Below, in pieces: positions 1-10,362 of a stretch of DNA of 64,000 nt (position 1 is the first letter of the stretch; each line of letters begins with the position of its first letter). Source of the stretch: Mycolicibacterium duvalii (lineage in GTDB: Bacteria > Actinomycetota > Actinomycetes > Mycobacteriales > Mycobacteriaceae); the NCBI RefSeq assembly GCF_010726645.1, contig NZ_AP022563.1, positions 992,001 through 1,056,000 on the forward strand, read 5' to 3'. The notes beneath the pieces were generated by a model, which saw only the letters and a program-made list of their open reading frames with translations, searched no databases and was not told the origin of the DNA. A program made the position numbers and the translations under genes.

Positions 1-1
1 G

Positions 2-247
2 GGGGAGGATTCTGGGGTGCTTGAGAAAGTTGAGACAGGTGTTACTCATGTGACTCAGGTCGTCGATGCCGCGCGCAGCCCTTTGGCCGAGGCGGTGATG
101 GCCGGTGTCCTGCAGGCGGCCCGGGGCCTGGCCGGCCCGGGTGACGCCGTGCTGCTGGCGCCGGCCGGTGCGTCGTTCGACCAGTTCAACGGGTACGCAC
201 ACCGCGGCGACGCCTTCGCCGCCGCGGTCCGTGCCGCCGTCCGGTAA
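2..247 (+). CDS. murD: UDP-N-acetylmuramoyl-L-alanine--D-glutamate ligase, C-terminal end (partial)
   Basis: This is the last 81 codons of MurD, the cytoplasmic ligase that adds D-glutamate to UDP-MurNAc-L-Ala in peptidoglycan precursor synthesis. The 5' part lies outside the window. The C-terminal Mur ligase end is recognisable from the run [20 protein letters not shown], the conserved serine/phenylalanine-rich segment near the end of MurD. It is followed 24 bases later by ftsW, the usual neighbour in the mycobacterial dcw cluster, which supports the call. The frame is open from base 2, and no start is visible. Confidence 0.9.
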   Translation, partial: GEDSGVLEKVETGVTHVTQVVDAARSPLAEAVMAGVLQAARGLAGPGDAVLLAPAGASFDQFNGYAHRGDAFAAAVRAAVR

Positions 248-271
248 GCCGCGAGCAGGCAGCGAGATTCC

Positions 272-1807
272 GTGAGCAACATCCTGACCCGGTTGCGTGA
301 CCGACGCGCCAACCCCGCGGCCGAGGGGACCTCGGCGGTGGTGGCCGTGGGCTCCGATGCGTCGCATCCGGTGCCGCGGACCCGGTTCGGGTCGTGGCTC
401 AACCGCCCGATGACGTCGTTTCACCTGATCATCGCCGTCTCAGCACTGCTGACCACGATGGGGTTGACGATGGTGCTGTCGGCGTCGGGGGTCTACTCCT
501 ACGACCACGCCGGCTCGCCCTGGTCGGTGTTCGGCAAGCAGGTGTTGTGGACGGCGATCGGGTTGCTGGCGTTCTACGTGGCGCTGCGGGTTCCGGTGCG
601 GGTGATGCGCAAGTTCGCGTTCACCGGATTCGCGCTGACGGTCGTGCTGCTGGTCCTGGTGCTGATCCCCGGCATCGGCAAGGTCGCCAACGGGTCGCGC
701 GGGTGGTTCGTGGTGTCGGGCTTCTCGATGCAGCCCTCGGAGCTGGCCAAGATCGCGCTGGTGATCTGGGGCGCCCACCTGCTCTCGGCCCGCCGGATGG
801 AGCGTGCGTCACTGCGCGAGATGCTGGTTCCGCTGGTGCCGGCGACGGTCATCGCGCTGGCGCTCATCGTCGCCCAGCCCGACCTCGGCCAGACCCTGTC
901 GATGGGCGTGATCCTGCTCGGTCTGCTGTGGTACGCCGGACTGCCGCTGCGGGTGTTCCTGAGCTCGGTGGGGGCGGTGCTGATCTCCGGTGCGGTGCTG
1001 GCGCTCTCGGCCGGCTACCGGTCGGCGCGCGTGCAGTCCTGGCTCAATCCCGCTGCCGACGCACAGGGCTCGGGCTACCAGGCCCGGCAGGCCCGGTTCG
1101 CCCTGGCCAACGGCGGCATCTTCGGCGACGGGCTCGGGCAGGGCACCGCGAAATGGAACTACCTGCCCAACGCCCACAACGACTTCATCTTCGCGATCAT
1201 CGGCGAGGAACTCGGATTCGTCGGTGCCGCCGGGCTGCTGTGCCTGTTCGGGTTGTTCGCTTACACCGGCATGCGGATCGCGCGCCGTTCGGCTGATCCG
1301 TTCCTGCGGTTGCTCACCGCGACCGCCACGCTGTGGATCCTCTCGCAGGTCTTCATCAACGTCGGCTACGTGGTCGGACTGCTGCCGGTGACCGGGTTGC
1401 AGCTGCCGTTGATCTCGGCCGGCGGTACGTCGACGGCCACCACGCTGTTCATGATCGGGATCATGGCCAACGCGGCCCGGCACGAACCCGACGCGGTGGC
1501 TGCGCTGCGTGCCGGCCGCGACGACCGGGTCAACCGGCTGCTGCGACTGCCGTTGCCGGCCCCCTACGTGCCGACCCGAACCGAGGCGCTGCGCGACCGG
1601 CTGCGCTCGCGCAAGCCCGCCGCGTCGGGCACCTCGGCGACCCGGCAGCGCAACCGCGCCACCCCCGCCGCGACGCGATCGGCGCGGCGGACGTCGCGAG
1701 GCGCTGAGCAGCCGGTTAAGGCCGATCGGGGCGCGGTCCGATATGGTGCTGGCCAGCGTAAGCAGGGCCGACGGGCCCGCACACTGGAAGGTCAGCGTTA
1801 CGGGTGA
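272..1807 (+). CDS. ftsW: SEDS-family septal peptidoglycan polymerase FtsW
   Basis: FtsW is the divisome glycosyltransferase of the SEDS family, an integral membrane protein working with class B PBPs at the septum. The 511-residue product has a basic cytosolic N-terminus of about 55 residues, then a polytopic core of roughly ten membrane helices. It has the family segments PSELAK (about residues 154-159) and [16 protein letters not shown] (about residues 302-317). The C-terminal tail of about 110 residues is Arg/Ala-rich and hydrophilic, as in other mycobacterial FtsW proteins. The start is GTG at 272, 24 bases after murD. The 3' end overlaps murG by 4 bases (GTGA), so the two are probably translationally coupled. 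Confidence 0.95.
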   Translation: MSNILTRLRDRRANPAAEGTSAVVAVGSDASHPVPRTRFGSWLNRPMTSFHLIIAVSALLTTMGLTMVLSASGVYSYDHAGSPWSVFGKQVLWTAIGLLAFYVALRVPVRVMRKFAFTGFALTVVLLVLVLIPGIGKVANGSRGWFVVSGFSMQPSELAKIALVIWGAHLLSARRMERASLREMLVPLVPATVIALALIVAQPDLGQTLSMGVILLGLLWYAGLPLRVFLSSVGAVLISGAVLALSAGYRSARVQSWLNPAADAQGSGYQARQARFALANGGIFGDGLGQGTAKWNYLPNAHNDFIFAIIGEELGFVGAAGLLCLFGLFAYTGMRIARRSADPFLRLLTATATLWILSQVFINVGYVVGLLPVTGLQLPLISAGGTSTATTLFMIGIMANAARHEPDAVAALRAGRDDRVNRLLRLPLPAPYVPTRTEALRDRLRSRKPAASGTSATRQRNRATPAATRSARRTSRGAEQPVKADRGAVRYGAGQRKQGRRARTLEGQRYG

Positions 1808-2931
1808 CGGCAGTTTCGGTGGTTCTCGCCGGCGGTGGCACGGCGGGCCACGTCGAACCCGCCATGGCGGTCGCCGATGCGCTGGTGGCTCTGGAGCCCG
1901 ACGTGCGGATCACCGCGCTGGGTACCGAACGCGGTCTGGAGACCCGCCTGGTCCCGCAACGCGGCTATCACCTCGAGTTGATCACGCCGGTGCCGCTGCC
2001 GCGTAAACCGTCGGCCGACCTGCTTCGGCTGCCGGGCAGGGTCGCCCGGGCGGTCCGGCAGACCCGCGCCGTCCTCGATCAAGTCGACGCCGACATCGTC
2101 ATCGGTTTCGGCGGATACGTCGCGCTGCCGGCCTACCTCGCCGCGCGCGGCGCCCGGCCGAGTCGACGGGTGCCGGTGGTCATCCACGAAGCCAACGCCA
2201 GCGCCGGCCTCGCCAACAAGGTGGGCGCCCGCGGCGCGGTGCGGGTGCTCTCGGCGGTGCCCGACCCGGGCCTGGGCCGCGTCGAGGTGGTCGGCGTGCC
2301 GGTGCGCGACGCCATCACGTCACTGGACCGGATGGCTCTGCGGGCGGAGGCGCGCCGGTTCTTCGGATTCGCCGACGACGCCCGGGTGCTGTTGGTGTTC
2401 GGCGGCTCCCAGGGGGCCCGGTCGCTGAACCGGGCAGTCTCGGCAGCCGCGGAAGATCTTGCCCGACAGGGTATTTCGGTGCTGCACGCGCACGGTCCGA
2501 AGAACACCCTGGAGCTGCGGGAGCCCGGACCGGCAGACCCGCCGTATGTGGCGGTGCCCTATCTGGACCGGATGGATCTGGCGTATGCCGCGGCCGACCT
2601 GGCCATCTGCCGGTCCGGTGCGATGACGGTCGCCGAGGTCAGCGCCGTCGGCCTGCCCGCGGTGTACGTCCCGCTGCCCATAGGCAACGGCGAACAGCGG
2701 CTCAACGCCCGCCCGGTGGTCGAGGCCGGCGGTGGCCTGATCGTCGAGGATCGCGACCTGACCCCGCAGTTCGTCGCCGGCCCGGTGGCCGCGCTGCTCA
2801 CCGACACCGCCCGATTGACGTCGATGACCGCCGCGGCGGCGCTGGCCGGCCATCCCGAGGCAGCCCGCCGAGTCGCCGAAGTGGCCCTCGAGGTGGCGCT
2901 GGCCCGGCGTGACGGGCGGGTGCGGCGGTGA
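1804..2931 (+). CDS. murG: UDP-GlcNAc:lipid-I N-acetylglucosaminyltransferase MurG
   Basis: MurG converts lipid I to lipid II at the inner face of the membrane. The 375-residue protein has the N-terminal glycine-rich loop GGGTAGH (residues 10-16), [10 protein letters not shown] in the first Rossmann domain, and the C-terminal donor-site block [20 protein letters not shown] with the following GEQRLNA. Length fits the family. GTG start inside the ftsW stop region, and the end overlaps murC by 4 bases, so it sits in the middle of a coupled mur operon. Confidence 0.96.
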   Translation: MTAVSVVLAGGGTAGHVEPAMAVADALVALEPDVRITALGTERGLETRLVPQRGYHLELITPVPLPRKPSADLLRLPGRVARAVRQTRAVLDQVDADIVIGFGGYVALPAYLAARGARPSRRVPVVIHEANASAGLANKVGARGAVRVLSAVPDPGLGRVEVVGVPVRDAITSLDRMALRAEARRFFGFADDARVLLVFGGSQGARSLNRAVSAAAEDLARQGISVLHAHGPKNTLELREPGPADPPYVAVPYLDRMDLAYAAADLAICRSGAMTVAEVSAVGLPAVYVPLPIGNGEQRLNARPVVEAGGGLIVEDRDLTPQFVAGPVAALLTDTARLTSMTAAAALAGHPEAARRVAEVALEVALARRDGRVRR

Positions 2932-4397
2932 CTCAGCCCCAGCTGCCGAGCGAACTGGCCCGCGTCCACATGGTGGGTATCGGCGGGGCCGGGATGTCCG
3001 GCATCGCGCGCATTCTGCTGGACCGTGGCGCGCTGGTGTCCGGGTCGGATGCCAAAGAGTCGCGCGGGGTGATCGCGCTGCGCGCCCGCGGCGCGGTGGT
3101 GCGTATCGGCCACGACCCGGCCGCGCTGGACCTGCTGCCCGGCGGCCCGACGGTCGTCGTCACCACTCACGCGGCCATCCCGAAGGACAATCCCGAGCTC
3201 GTCGAGGCGCGGCGGCGTGACATCGCCGTGCTGCTCCGGCCCGCGGTCCTGGCCAAGCTGATGGCCGGCCACACCACGTTGATGGTGACCGGGACACACG
3301 GTAAGACGACGACCACCTCGATGTTGATCGTGGCGCTGCAGCACGCCGGGATGGATCCGTCCTTCGCCGTGGGCGGCGACCTGGCCGAACCGGGCACCAA
3401 CGCCCACCGCGGCAGTGGCCCGTTCTTCGTCGCCGAGGCCGACGAGAGCGACGGTTCGCTGCTCGAGTACCACCCCGACGTGGTGGTGGTGACCAACATC
3501 GAAGCCGACCACCTCGACTTCTTCGGCAGTGTCGAGGCCTATCGGCAGGTCTTCGAGCGGTTCGTCGAGCGCATTCGGCCCGGCGGCGCGCTCGTGGTCT
3601 GCACGGACGATCCGGGAGCGCGGGCGCTGGCCGACAGCGCCGCAGCGCGATCGACGACTGTGCTGCGGTACGGCAGCGCAGGCGGCACGGGTGAGGCCCT
3701 CGACGCCGAGCTGGTGGAGTGGTCGCAGCAGGGGACCGGCGCGGTAGCGGTGATCCGACTGCATGGAGAACAGCGGCATCGGGTGATGCGGCTGGCCGTG
3801 CCCGGCCGGCACATGGCCCTCAACGCCTGTGGTGCGCTGCTGGCCGCCGTGCACGCCGGTGCGCCGGTGGAGGTGGTACTCGACGGGCTGGCCGACTTCG
3901 AGGGGGTGCGCCGGCGCTTCGAGCTGGTCGGGGCGGCCTACGGCGTCCGCGTCTTCGATGACTACGCCCATCATCCGACGGAGGTGCGCGCGACGCTGAC
4001 TGCGGTGCGCGCGGTGGTCGAGCAGGGTGAGCGCGGCCGTGCGATCGTGGTGTTCCAGCCCCACTTGTACTCGCGGACCGAGGCCTTCGCGGCCGAGTTC
4101 GGAGCCGCGCTGAGCCTGGCCGACGAGGTGTTCGTGCTCGACGTCTACGCCGCGCGCGAGCAACCGCTGGCCGGGGTCAGCGGCGCCACCGTCGCCGACC
4201 ACGTCACGGCACCGGTCCGCTACGTTCCCGACTTCTCCGCGGTGGCGGGAGAGGTCGCCGCGGTCGCCGAACCCGGCGACGTCGTCGTCACCATGGGTGC
4301 CGGCGACGTCACCATGTTGGGTGCGCTGATCGTGTCCGAACTCACCGACCGCGCCAACCGGGCGGCACCGGGCGGATCGGGAACGGCGCAGCGATGA
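2928..4397 (+). CDS. murC: UDP-N-acetylmuramate--L-alanine ligase MurC
   Basis: MurC adds L-alanine to UDP-MurNAc, the first amino acid step of the stem peptide. The 489-residue product shows the N-terminal UDP-binding loop [12 protein letters not shown], the ATP-binding P-loop [11 protein letters not shown] near residue 122, the central EADESDGS motif and the C-terminal [10 protein letters not shown] motif typical of MurC. The GTG start overlaps the murG stop. The stop overlaps the ftsQ ATG by 4 bases. Confidence 0.96.
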   Translation: MTQPQLPSELARVHMVGIGGAGMSGIARILLDRGALVSGSDAKESRGVIALRARGAVVRIGHDPAALDLLPGGPTVVVTTHAAIPKDNPELVEARRRDIAVLLRPAVLAKLMAGHTTLMVTGTHGKTTTTSMLIVALQHAGMDPSFAVGGDLAEPGTNAHRGSGPFFVAEADESDGSLLEYHPDVVVVTNIEADHLDFFGSVEAYRQVFERFVERIRPGGALVVCTDDPGARALADSAAARSTTVLRYGSAGGTGEALDAELVEWSQQGTGAVAVIRLHGEQRHRVMRLAVPGRHMALNACGALLAAVHAGAPVEVVLDGLADFEGVRRRFELVGAAYGVRVFDDYAHHPTEVRATLTAVRAVVEQGERGRAIVVFQPHLYSRTEAFAAEFGAALSLADEVFVLDVYAAREQPLAGVSGATVADHVTAPVRYVPDFSAVAGEVAAVAEPGDVVVTMGAGDVTMLGALIVSELTDRANRAAPGGSGTAQR

Positions 4398-5323
4398 CCG
4401 GCCCCGCGCACGACGATCCGCCTGACAACCCCGACGCCGCCGCCGAGACCGAGACGACCGCCGAGCCTGAGGCGACCGCAGACCCTGAGGCGACCCCCGA
4501 GGCGGATGTCGAGGGCCCCCGCAGGCGGGCCCGGCGGGAACGCGAGCAACGCCGGGCCGCACAGGCCCGGGCCACGGCGATCGAGCACGCCCGCCGCGAC
4601 GCCAAGCGCCGGGCGCTGGGCGGGCCGACTCCACAGGGCGCCACGCTGAGTCGCGGCGCGGTGCGCGGGCTCAAGGCGCTGCTTTGGACCACCGGGATCG
4701 CGGTGCTGGTGGTGGGGCTGGGTCTGTTGCTGTATTTCACCCCACTGATGTCGGTGCGCAACATCGTTGTGGTGGGGCTGGGCGCGGTCACCGAGCAGGA
4801 GGTCGTCGACGCGGTGGCGGTTGCTCCGGGGACGCCGTTGCTCCAGGTCGACACCGACGAGGTGGCCGGGCGGATCGCGGAGATCCGGCGCGTCGCGTCT
4901 GTCCGCGTCCAGCGCGAGTACCCGTCCACCCTGCGCGTCACCGTCGTCGAGCGGGTTCCCGTGGTCATCCGCGACTACCCGGACGGGGTGCACCAGTTCG
5001 ACAAGGACGGCGTGGATTTCGCCACCGGACCGCCGCCGCCGGGCGTGCCGTACCTCGAGACCGAGAACCCGGGGCCGCAGGACCCGGCGACCCAGGCGGC
5101 GCTGCAGGTGATGACGTCGCTGCGGCCCGAGGTGGCGGCGCAGGTGGGGCGGGTGACGGCCCCGTCGGTCGCATCGATCACGTTGACGCTGGTCGACGGC
5201 CGCACCGTGGTGTGGGGGACCACCGATCGCACTGAGGAAAAGGCGCTCAAACTCGCTGCGCTGCTGACCCAGCCGGGTCAGGTCTACGACGTCTCCAGCC
5301 CGGATCTCCCGACCGTCAAATAG
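4394..5323 (+). CDS. ftsQ: Cell division protein FtsQ
   Basis: FtsQ (DivIB family) is a bitopic divisome protein. The 309-residue product has an acidic then Arg-rich cytosolic N-terminus of about 90 residues, one membrane helix near residues 95-118, and an extracytoplasmic POTRA domain starting at [13 protein letters not shown] with the conserved [16 protein letters not shown] segment, followed by the FtsQ/DivIB beta domain. The long charged N-terminus is common in mycobacteria. It closes the coupled mur-ftsQ run. A 183-base non-coding gap then separates it from ftsZ. Confidence 0.93.
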   Translation: MTGPAHDDPPDNPDAAAETETTAEPEATADPEATPEADVEGPRRRARREREQRRAAQARATAIEHARRDAKRRALGGPTPQGATLSRGAVRGLKALLWTTGIAVLVVGLGLLLYFTPLMSVRNIVVVGLGAVTEQEVVDAVAVAPGTPLLQVDTDEVAGRIAEIRRVASVRVQREYPSTLRVTVVERVPVVIRDYPDGVHQFDKDGVDFATGPPPPGVPYLETENPGPQDPATQAALQVMTSLRPEVAAQVGRVTAPSVASITLTLVDGRTVVWGTTDRTEEKALKLAALLTQPGQVYDVSSPDLPTVK

Positions 5324-5506
5324 CGGGGCCAGAAAATTCCTCTCGCGTGTCGGCGCGCCTGCGGGCAACCCACGCGCGGTGACCCTACCGTTCTGTCTAC
5401 GCGGAACAACTTGACATAACTCTAACCCTCAGGTTGAGGTTGATAGTTTTGATCAGGGGGAACTCCGCAGAGCAGACAGCAACCAGGCAGGAAGGCAACC
5501 GCGGCG
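5324..5506 (+). promoter_or_regulatory. ftsQ-ftsZ intergenic regulatory region
   Basis: This 183-base gap is the only sizeable break in the cluster before ftsZ and probably holds an ftsZ promoter. It has a consensus-like TTGACA at 5411-5416, an imperfect inverted repeat AACCCTCAGGTTGAGGTT at 5424-5441, and TAGTTT at 5444-5449. The spacing between TTGACA and TAGTTT is too long (27 bases) for a single sigma-A promoter, so I do not pair them. Which element is used cannot be decided from sequence alone. Confidence 0.4.
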
Positions 5507-6673
5507 ATGACCCCTCCGCATAACTACCTCGCAGTGATCAAGGTGGTCGGCATCGGCGGTGGCGGCGTCAACGCCGTCAACCGGATGATCGAACAGGGCC
5601 TCAAGGGCGTCGAGTTCATCGCGATCAACACCGACGCTCAAGCGCTGTTGATGAGCGATGCCGACGTAAAGCTCGACGTGGGCCGCGACTCCACGCGGGG
5701 TCTCGGCGCCGGCGCAGACCCCGAGGTCGGCCGCAAGGCCGCTGAGGACGCCAAGGACGACATCGAGGAACTGCTGCGCGGTGCCGACATGGTGTTCGTC
5801 ACCGCCGGCGAGGGCGGTGGCACCGGCACCGGTGGCGCCCCGGTGGTGGCTTCGATCGCACGCAAGCTCGGTGCGCTGACCGTCGGTGTGGTCACGCGCC
5901 CGTTCTCCTTCGAGGGCAAACGGCGCAGCAACCAGGCCGCCGAAGGCATCGCGGCGCTGCGGGAGAGCTGCGACACGTTGATCGTCATCCCCAACGACCG
6001 GCTGCTGCAGATGGGCGATGCCGCGGTGTCGCTGATGGACGCGTTCCGCAGCGCCGACGAGGTGCTGCTCAACGGGGTGCAGGGCATCACCGATCTGATC
6101 ACCACCCCCGGCCTGATCAACGTCGACTTCGCCGACGTCAAGGGTGTGATGAGCTCGGCGGGCACCGCCTTGATGGGCATCGGCTCTGCGCGCGGTGACG
6201 GCCGGGCACTCAAGGCCGCCGAGATCGCGATCAACTCGCCGCTGCTCGAGGCGTCGATGGAGGGCGCCCAGGGCGTGCTGCTGTCGGTGGCCGGCGGCAG
6301 CGATCTGGGCCTGTTCGAGATCAACGAGGCCGCCTCGCTGGTGCAGGAGGCCGCTCATCCCGAGGCGAACATCATCTTCGGCACCGTCATCGACGATTCG
6401 CTGGGAGACGAGGTGCGCGTCACCGTCATCGCGGCCGGCTTCGACGCTGCGGGCCCCGGTCGCAAACCGATCACCAGCGAGGCGCCGGCCGAGGCGCCGG
6501 CTACCACGCCGATCGCACCCGGAAAGGCGGGCCGCGTGGGCTCGTCGCTGTTCGAGCAGAACGATCCGGCCAGCGTGCCGGTCCACACCAATGGCGCGAC
6601 GGTGCGCATCGGCGGCGACGACGGGGGCATCTCCGACGACGACGTCGACGTGCCGCCCTTCATGCGTCACTGA
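5507..6673 (+). CDS. ftsZ: Cell division GTPase FtsZ
   Basis: FtsZ is the tubulin-like GTPase that forms the cytokinetic ring. The 388-residue protein begins [20 protein letters not shown], as mycobacterial FtsZ does. It has the tubulin signature [12 protein letters not shown] near residues 101-112 and the synergy (T7) loop NVDFADVKG near residue 205. It ends in the conserved C-terminal peptide [12 protein letters not shown] that docks SepF/FtsW, with sepF three genes downstream. A variable Ala/Pro-rich linker covers about residues 318-350. Confidence 0.98.
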   Translation: MTPPHNYLAVIKVVGIGGGGVNAVNRMIEQGLKGVEFIAINTDAQALLMSDADVKLDVGRDSTRGLGAGADPEVGRKAAEDAKDDIEELLRGADMVFVTAGEGGGTGTGGAPVVASIARKLGALTVGVVTRPFSFEGKRRSNQAAEGIAALRESCDTLIVIPNDRLLQMGDAAVSLMDAFRSADEVLLNGVQGITDLITTPGLINVDFADVKGVMSSAGTALMGIGSARGDGRALKAAEIAINSPLLEASMEGAQGVLLSVAGGSDLGLFEINEAASLVQEAAHPEANIIFGTVIDDSLGDEVRVTVIAAGFDAAGPGRKPITSEAPAEAPATTPIAPGKAGRVGSSLFEQNDPASVPVHTNGATVRIGGDDGGISDDDVDVPPFMRH

Positions 6674-6679
6674 ACGACG

Positions 6680-6685
6680 TACGGT
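6680..6685 (+). promoter_or_regulatory. -10 box TACGGT for leaderless pgeF
   Basis: TACGGT fits TANNNT, and the predicted transcription start falls on or next to the GTG at 6692. The pgeF mRNA could therefore begin at its start codon. The same spacing and hexamer occur before uppP. Confidence 0.45.
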
Positions 6686-6691
6686 CGCAGC

Positions 6692-7429
6692 GTGCGATTC
6701 CGTGTGCGCCGTGTGACAACCACCCGCGCCGGCGGCGTGTCCAAGCCTCCGTATGACACCTTCAACCTGGGGGACCACGTCGGCGACGACCCGGCTGCGG
6801 TGGCGGCCAACCGCCGCCGACTGGCCACGGCCCTGGGCCTGGGCGGTGACGGCGGTGATGACCGGGTGGTGTGGATGAACCAGGTACACAGTGCCCATGT
6901 ACAGGTTGTCGACGGTGTGGGTGAAACCGTCGACGGCACAGACGGTTTGGTGACCACCGTGCCCGGCCTGGCGGTGGCGGTGGTGACCGCCGACTGCGTG
7001 CCGGTGCTGATGGCCGACGCCCGCGCCGGGGTGGTGGCGGCCGTGCATGCCGGCCGGGTCGGCGCGCAGCAGGGCATCGTGGCACGCGCGCTGGAGACCA
7101 TGGTGTCGGTCGGTGCGCAGATCGAGGACGTGTCGGTGTTACTCGGGCCGGCGGTCAGCGGGCCCAATTACGAGGTGCCCGAACAGATGGCCGCCGAGGT
7201 GGAACGCGCCCTGCCCGGAAGCCGCACCACCACCGCGCGGGGAACGCCGGGTCTGGATCTGCGGACCGGGATCGCCGCGCAGTTGCGCACGCTCGGGGTC
7301 GGCGCGGTCGACGTGGACCCGCGGTGCACCGTCGCTGATCCGGCGTTGTTCAGCCACCGCCGGGACAACCCGACGGGCAGGCTGGCGTCTCTGATCTGGT
7401 TGGAGCCGGTCGAGGGCCGGGCGCAGTGA
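6692..7429 (+). CDS. pgeF: PgeF/YfiH (laccase-domain, COG1496) peptidoglycan-editing family protein
   Basis: This 245-residue protein belongs to the YfiH/DUF152 family, whose members act on peptidoglycan precursors (removing L-Ser mis-incorporated by MurC in E. coli) or on adenosine. Family marks are VWMNQVHSAHV, the metal-site segment VTADCVPVLMAD, AAVHAGRVGAQQGIV, and the GPAVSGPNYEVPEQ block. GTG start. The end overlaps the YggS-type gene by 4 bases. Its position straight after ftsZ is the usual actinobacterial arrangement. The exact substrate here is inferred from family only. Confidence 0.88.
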   Translation: MRFRVRRVTTTRAGGVSKPPYDTFNLGDHVGDDPAAVAANRRRLATALGLGGDGGDDRVVWMNQVHSAHVQVVDGVGETVDGTDGLVTTVPGLAVAVVTADCVPVLMADARAGVVAAVHAGRVGAQQGIVARALETMVSVGAQIEDVSVLLGPAVSGPNYEVPEQMAAEVERALPGSRTTTARGTPGLDLRTGIAAQLRTLGVGAVDVDPRCTVADPALFSHRRDNPTGRLASLIWLEPVEGRAQ

Positions 7430-8253
7430 GCGTCGAGCGTGAGCAGCAGTTGGCCGTCGCCCTGGCCGAGGTCCGCGCACGGCTGGCCGGCGCCGCCGCC
7501 GCGGCCGGGCGCGCCGTCGACGAGATCGAGCTGCTGGCGGTGACGAAGTTCTTTCCGGCTGACGATGTGGTGGCCCTGCACCGGTTGGGTTGTCACGCCT
7601 TCGGGGAGTCGCGGGACCAGGAGGCCAGCCGCAAGGTCGCCGAGGTGGCAGCGCTCATCGGGTCCGCAGACATCCGCTGGCACATGGTCGGCCGGATCCA
7701 GCGCAACAAGGCCCGCTCGGTCGCGCAGTGGGCGCACGTCGCGCATTCGGTCGACAGCCTCAAGCTGGTCCATGCGCTGGACCGCGCGGCCGCCGAGGCG
7801 CTCGACCACGGGCTACGCACCGTCCCGCTCGACGTTTTTGCGCAGGTCAGCCTCGACGGCGACGAGTCCCGCGGCGGCGTCGACGTCGACGCCACCGCGC
7901 GTATCGACGAGCTGTGCGCCGCCATGGAGCAGGCGCCCGGTCTGCGCTTCGCCGGGCTGATGGCGATTCCGCCGATCGGAGCCGACCCGGACTCGGCGTT
8001 CGCGCGGTTGCAGCAGGAGCACCAGCGGGTACAGAGCAAGTATCCGCAGCGCCTCGAACTGTCGGCCGGAATGTCAGGTGACCTCGAGGCGGCGGTCAAA
8101 CACGGTTCCACTTGTGTGCGTGTCGGTACCGCTCTATTGGGATCGCGCCCGCTAACGTCACCCGCAGTCACACCAGTCACACGTTCACCACAGACAACAG
8201 AGTCTCTCGGGTCTACCGACAAGACAGAATCTTCATCACCGCACAAGGGGTAA
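7426..8253 (+). CDS. YggS/PROSC-family pyridoxal-phosphate homeostasis protein
   Basis: A single-domain PLP-binding TIM-barrel protein (YggS/YlmE/PLPBP) thought to buffer PLP and influence amino-acid metabolism, lacking known enzyme activity. In its 275 residues the PLP-binding lysine sits in LLAVTKFFP (K41), followed by [24 protein letters not shown] and the phosphate-binding end [28 protein letters not shown]. The C-terminus carries about 28 extra Thr/Ser-rich residues beyond the family core. GTG start coupled to pgeF. The stop is 5 bases before sepF. Confidence 0.9.
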   Translation: MSVEREQQLAVALAEVRARLAGAAAAAGRAVDEIELLAVTKFFPADDVVALHRLGCHAFGESRDQEASRKVAEVAALIGSADIRWHMVGRIQRNKARSVAQWAHVAHSVDSLKLVHALDRAAAEALDHGLRTVPLDVFAQVSLDGDESRGGVDVDATARIDELCAAMEQAPGLRFAGLMAIPPIGADPDSAFARLQQEHQRVQSKYPQRLELSAGMSGDLEAAVKHGSTCVRVGTALLGSRPLTSPAVTPVTRSPQTTESLGSTDKTESSSPHKG

Positions 8254-8258
8254 GCACG

Positions 8259-8897
8259 ATGAGCACACTGCACAAGGTCAAGGCCTACTTCGGTATGGCG
8301 CCGATGGACGACTACGAGGACGACTACTACGAGGACGACGACCGCCCGGTGCGCGGGTACCGGCGTCCCCGCGAAGAGCGTTTCGAGGACGAAGGTTTCC
8401 CGCGCGGCTACGGCGACCGTCGTGACTACGACGAACCGGTCGGCTACCGCGGTGGTCTGCCCGGCGGCTACGACGATCCGCGCTTCGAGCCCCGGATGCG
8501 CGCGCCGCGCGAATTCGACCGCACCCCACCGCGATTCGGTTCCCTGCGCGGCTCCACCCGGGGTGCGCTGGCGATGGATCCGCGCGGTATGGCCGAGTTG
8601 TTCGAAGCCGGCAGCCCGCTGGCCAAGATCACCACGCTGCGTCCCAAGGACTACAGCGAGGCGCGCACCATCGGTGAGCGCTTCCGCGACGGCACCCCGG
8701 TGATCATGGATCTGGTGTCGATGGACAACGCCGACGCCAAGCGGCTCGTCGACTTCGCCGCCGGGCTCGCGTTCGCGTTGCGCGGCTCGTTCGACAAGGT
8801 CGCCACCAAGGTCTTCCTGCTCTCACCGGCCGATGTCGACGTCACCGCCGAGCAGCGTCGCCGCATCGCCGAGGCCGGCTTCTACTCCTACCAGTGA
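8259..8897 (+). CDS. sepF: Cell division protein SepF
   Basis: SepF tethers FtsZ to the membrane and is essential in mycobacteria. The ATG at 8259 gives 212 residues. A longer reading from 8112 would overlap the upstream gene and lacks SepF similarity. The N-terminal amphipathic helix [13 protein letters not shown] is followed by an acidic/Tyr/Arg-rich linker (about residues 15-90) and the SepF core with [20 protein letters not shown] and [20 protein letters not shown]. It ends [19 protein letters not shown]. Its partner ftsZ lies 1.6 kb upstream. Confidence 0.96.
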   Translation: MSTLHKVKAYFGMAPMDDYEDDYYEDDDRPVRGYRRPREERFEDEGFPRGYGDRRDYDEPVGYRGGLPGGYDDPRFEPRMRAPREFDRTPPRFGSLRGSTRGALAMDPRGMAELFEAGSPLAKITTLRPKDYSEARTIGERFRDGTPVIMDLVSMDNADAKRLVDFAAGLAFALRGSFDKVATKVFLLSPADVDVTAEQRRRIAEAGFYSYQ

Positions 8898-8992
8898 GGG
8901 GCGCGGCGGGCGCGGGTAGGCTGGCGACGTCGCATTGAGCGGCACACCGGCCGGCAATCGCGGACGGTATCGAACGTCACCATTGCTTACGA

Positions 8993-9298
8993 GTGAGGTC
9001 GCTTCCGTTGGGGCTCTTCTTCCAGATTCTGGGTTTCGCGCTGTTCGTTTTCTGGCTGCTGCTGATCGCCCGGGTCGTGGTCGAGTTCATCCGCTCGTTC
9101 AGTCGGGACTGGCATCCGCGCGGCGCGACAGTCGTGGTGCTCGAGATCATCATGACGCTGACCGACCCTCCCGTCCGGCTGCTACGACGCATCATTCCGC
9201 AGCTGACCATCGGGGCCGTCCGGTTCGATCTGTCGATCATGGTGCTGCTGCTGGTGGCCTTCATCGGCATGCAGCTGGCCTTCAGCGCAGCCGCCTGA
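8993..9298 (+). CDS. YggT family membrane protein
   Basis: A small integral membrane protein of the YggT family (about 96-101 residues, two hydrophobic segments), near-universally placed between sepF and divIVA/wag31 in Gram-positives. The first helix is FFQILGFALFVFWLLLIARV and the second lies in the LSIMVLLLVAFIGMQLAF end. TDPPVRLLRRIIP between them is the family motif. The longest frame starts GTG at 8993. A TTG at 9008 gives MGLFFQI, closer to the M. tuberculosis protein, so the start is uncertain by five codons. Function in division is inferred from context. Confidence 0.88.
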   Translation: MRSLPLGLFFQILGFALFVFWLLLIARVVVEFIRSFSRDWHPRGATVVVLEIIMTLTDPPVRLLRRIIPQLTIGAVRFDLSIMVLLLVAFIGMQLAFSAAA

Positions 9299-9477
9299 AC
9301 CGACGCTGACCAGCGGCGATTCTGTGTCGTCCGGGCCGCCGCGGGCGTGCACCCGCCGGCCTCGGTGCCGCCGGCGCGTCTCGGGATTGTTGAAAATCTG
9401 TCTTATTTCGTAACCTCGTCTGCAACCGCAGGGTCTGGTGTGACAGGATGGACGCCAGTTACGACCCTGTAAGGCTC

Positions 9478-9483
9478 TACACT
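9478..9483 (+). promoter_or_regulatory. Candidate -10 box for wag31
   Basis: TACACT in the 224-base gap between the YggT gene and wag31 predicts a start near 9490. That gives a leader of about 33 bases containing the purine-rich AAGGGGG before the ATG at 9523. No convincing -35 is seen. The rest of the gap (9299-9477) holds no recognisable gene. Confidence 0.4.
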
Positions 9484-9522
9484 TTGTGATCGTTCACGGT
9501 CCAGACTTCAAGGGGGCAGACA

Positions 9523-10332
9523 ATGCCGCTCACTCCTGCCGACGTGCACAACGTCGCGTTCAGCAAGCCACCCATTGGTAAGCGCGGCTACAACGAGGAC
9601 GAGGTCGATGCGTTCCTCGACCTCGTCGAGAATGAGCTGTCCCGCCTGATCGAGGAGAACAGCGACCTGCGCCAGCGCGTCGCCGAGCTGGATCAGGAGC
9701 TCGCCTCCGCGCGGTCCGGAGCAGGTGCGGCGCAGCCGACGCAGACCATTCCAGCCTACGAGCCGGAGCCCGAGCCTGAGCCTGCTCCGCAGCCGGTGTA
9801 CGAGGCACCTGCCGCAGCACCCGCGGCCAGCAGCGAGGACCAGCACCTGCGCGCGGCCAAGGTGCTCAGCCTGGCTCAGGAGACTGCGGACCGGCTGACC
9901 AGCAGCGCGAAGGCCGAGTCCGACAAGATGCTCAGCGACGCCCGTGCCCAGGCCGACCAGATGGTCGCCGAGGCGCGGCAGACCGCCGAGACCACCGTCG
10001 CCGACGCGCGCCAGCGCGCCGAGGCGATGCTCGCCGACGCGCAGACTCGTTCGGAGACCCAGCTGCGGCAGGCCCAGGAGAAGGCTGACGCTTTGCAGGC
10101 CGATGCCGAGCGCAAGCACTCGGAGATCATGGGCACCATCAACCAGCAGCGCACGGTGCTGGAGGGTCGTCTCGAGCAGCTCCGGACCTTCGAACGCGAA
10201 TACCGGACCCGGCTCAAGACCTATCTGGAATCACAGCTGGAAGAGCTCGGACAGCGCGGGTCCGCGGCACCGGTGGACTCGGGTGCCGGCAACGACGGCG
10301 GGTTCAATCAGTTCAACCGGGGCAGCAACTAG
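9523..10332 (+). CDS. wag31: DivIVA-family polar growth protein Wag31
   Basis: Wag31 (Ag84/DivIVA) is a coiled-coil scaffold that localises to the cell poles and directs polar peptidoglycan synthesis. The 269-residue protein starts [20 protein letters not shown] with the conserved DivIVA N-terminal domain [18 protein letters not shown]. It has a Pro/Glu-rich linker (about residues 68-105), then a long Ala/Glu/Gln-rich coiled coil. A strong purine-rich RBS precedes it. The PknA/PknB site known in M. tuberculosis Wag31 (Thr73) lies in the variable linker and I cannot assign an exact counterpart here. Confidence 0.97.
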   Translation: MPLTPADVHNVAFSKPPIGKRGYNEDEVDAFLDLVENELSRLIEENSDLRQRVAELDQELASARSGAGAAQPTQTIPAYEPEPEPEPAPQPVYEAPAAAPAASSEDQHLRAAKVLSLAQETADRLTSSAKAESDKMLSDARAQADQMVAEARQTAETTVADARQRAEAMLADAQTRSETQLRQAQEKADALQADAERKHSEIMGTINQQRTVLEGRLEQLRTFEREYRTRLKTYLESQLEELGQRGSAAPVDSGAGNDGGFNQFNRGSN

Positions 10333-10362
10333 TCTCGTGTCCCTCGGACCGGAGGTCGGCCC

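Noticed and set aside
2559..4634. Long 691-codon open frame on the minus strand opposite murG/murC
   Set aside because: It lies fully antisense to well-supported mur genes. It is low in recognisable motifs and is a product of high third-position GC.
5411..5449. TTGACA and TAGTTT as one ftsZ promoter
   Set aside because: The spacer is 27 bases, too long for a sigma-70-type promoter.
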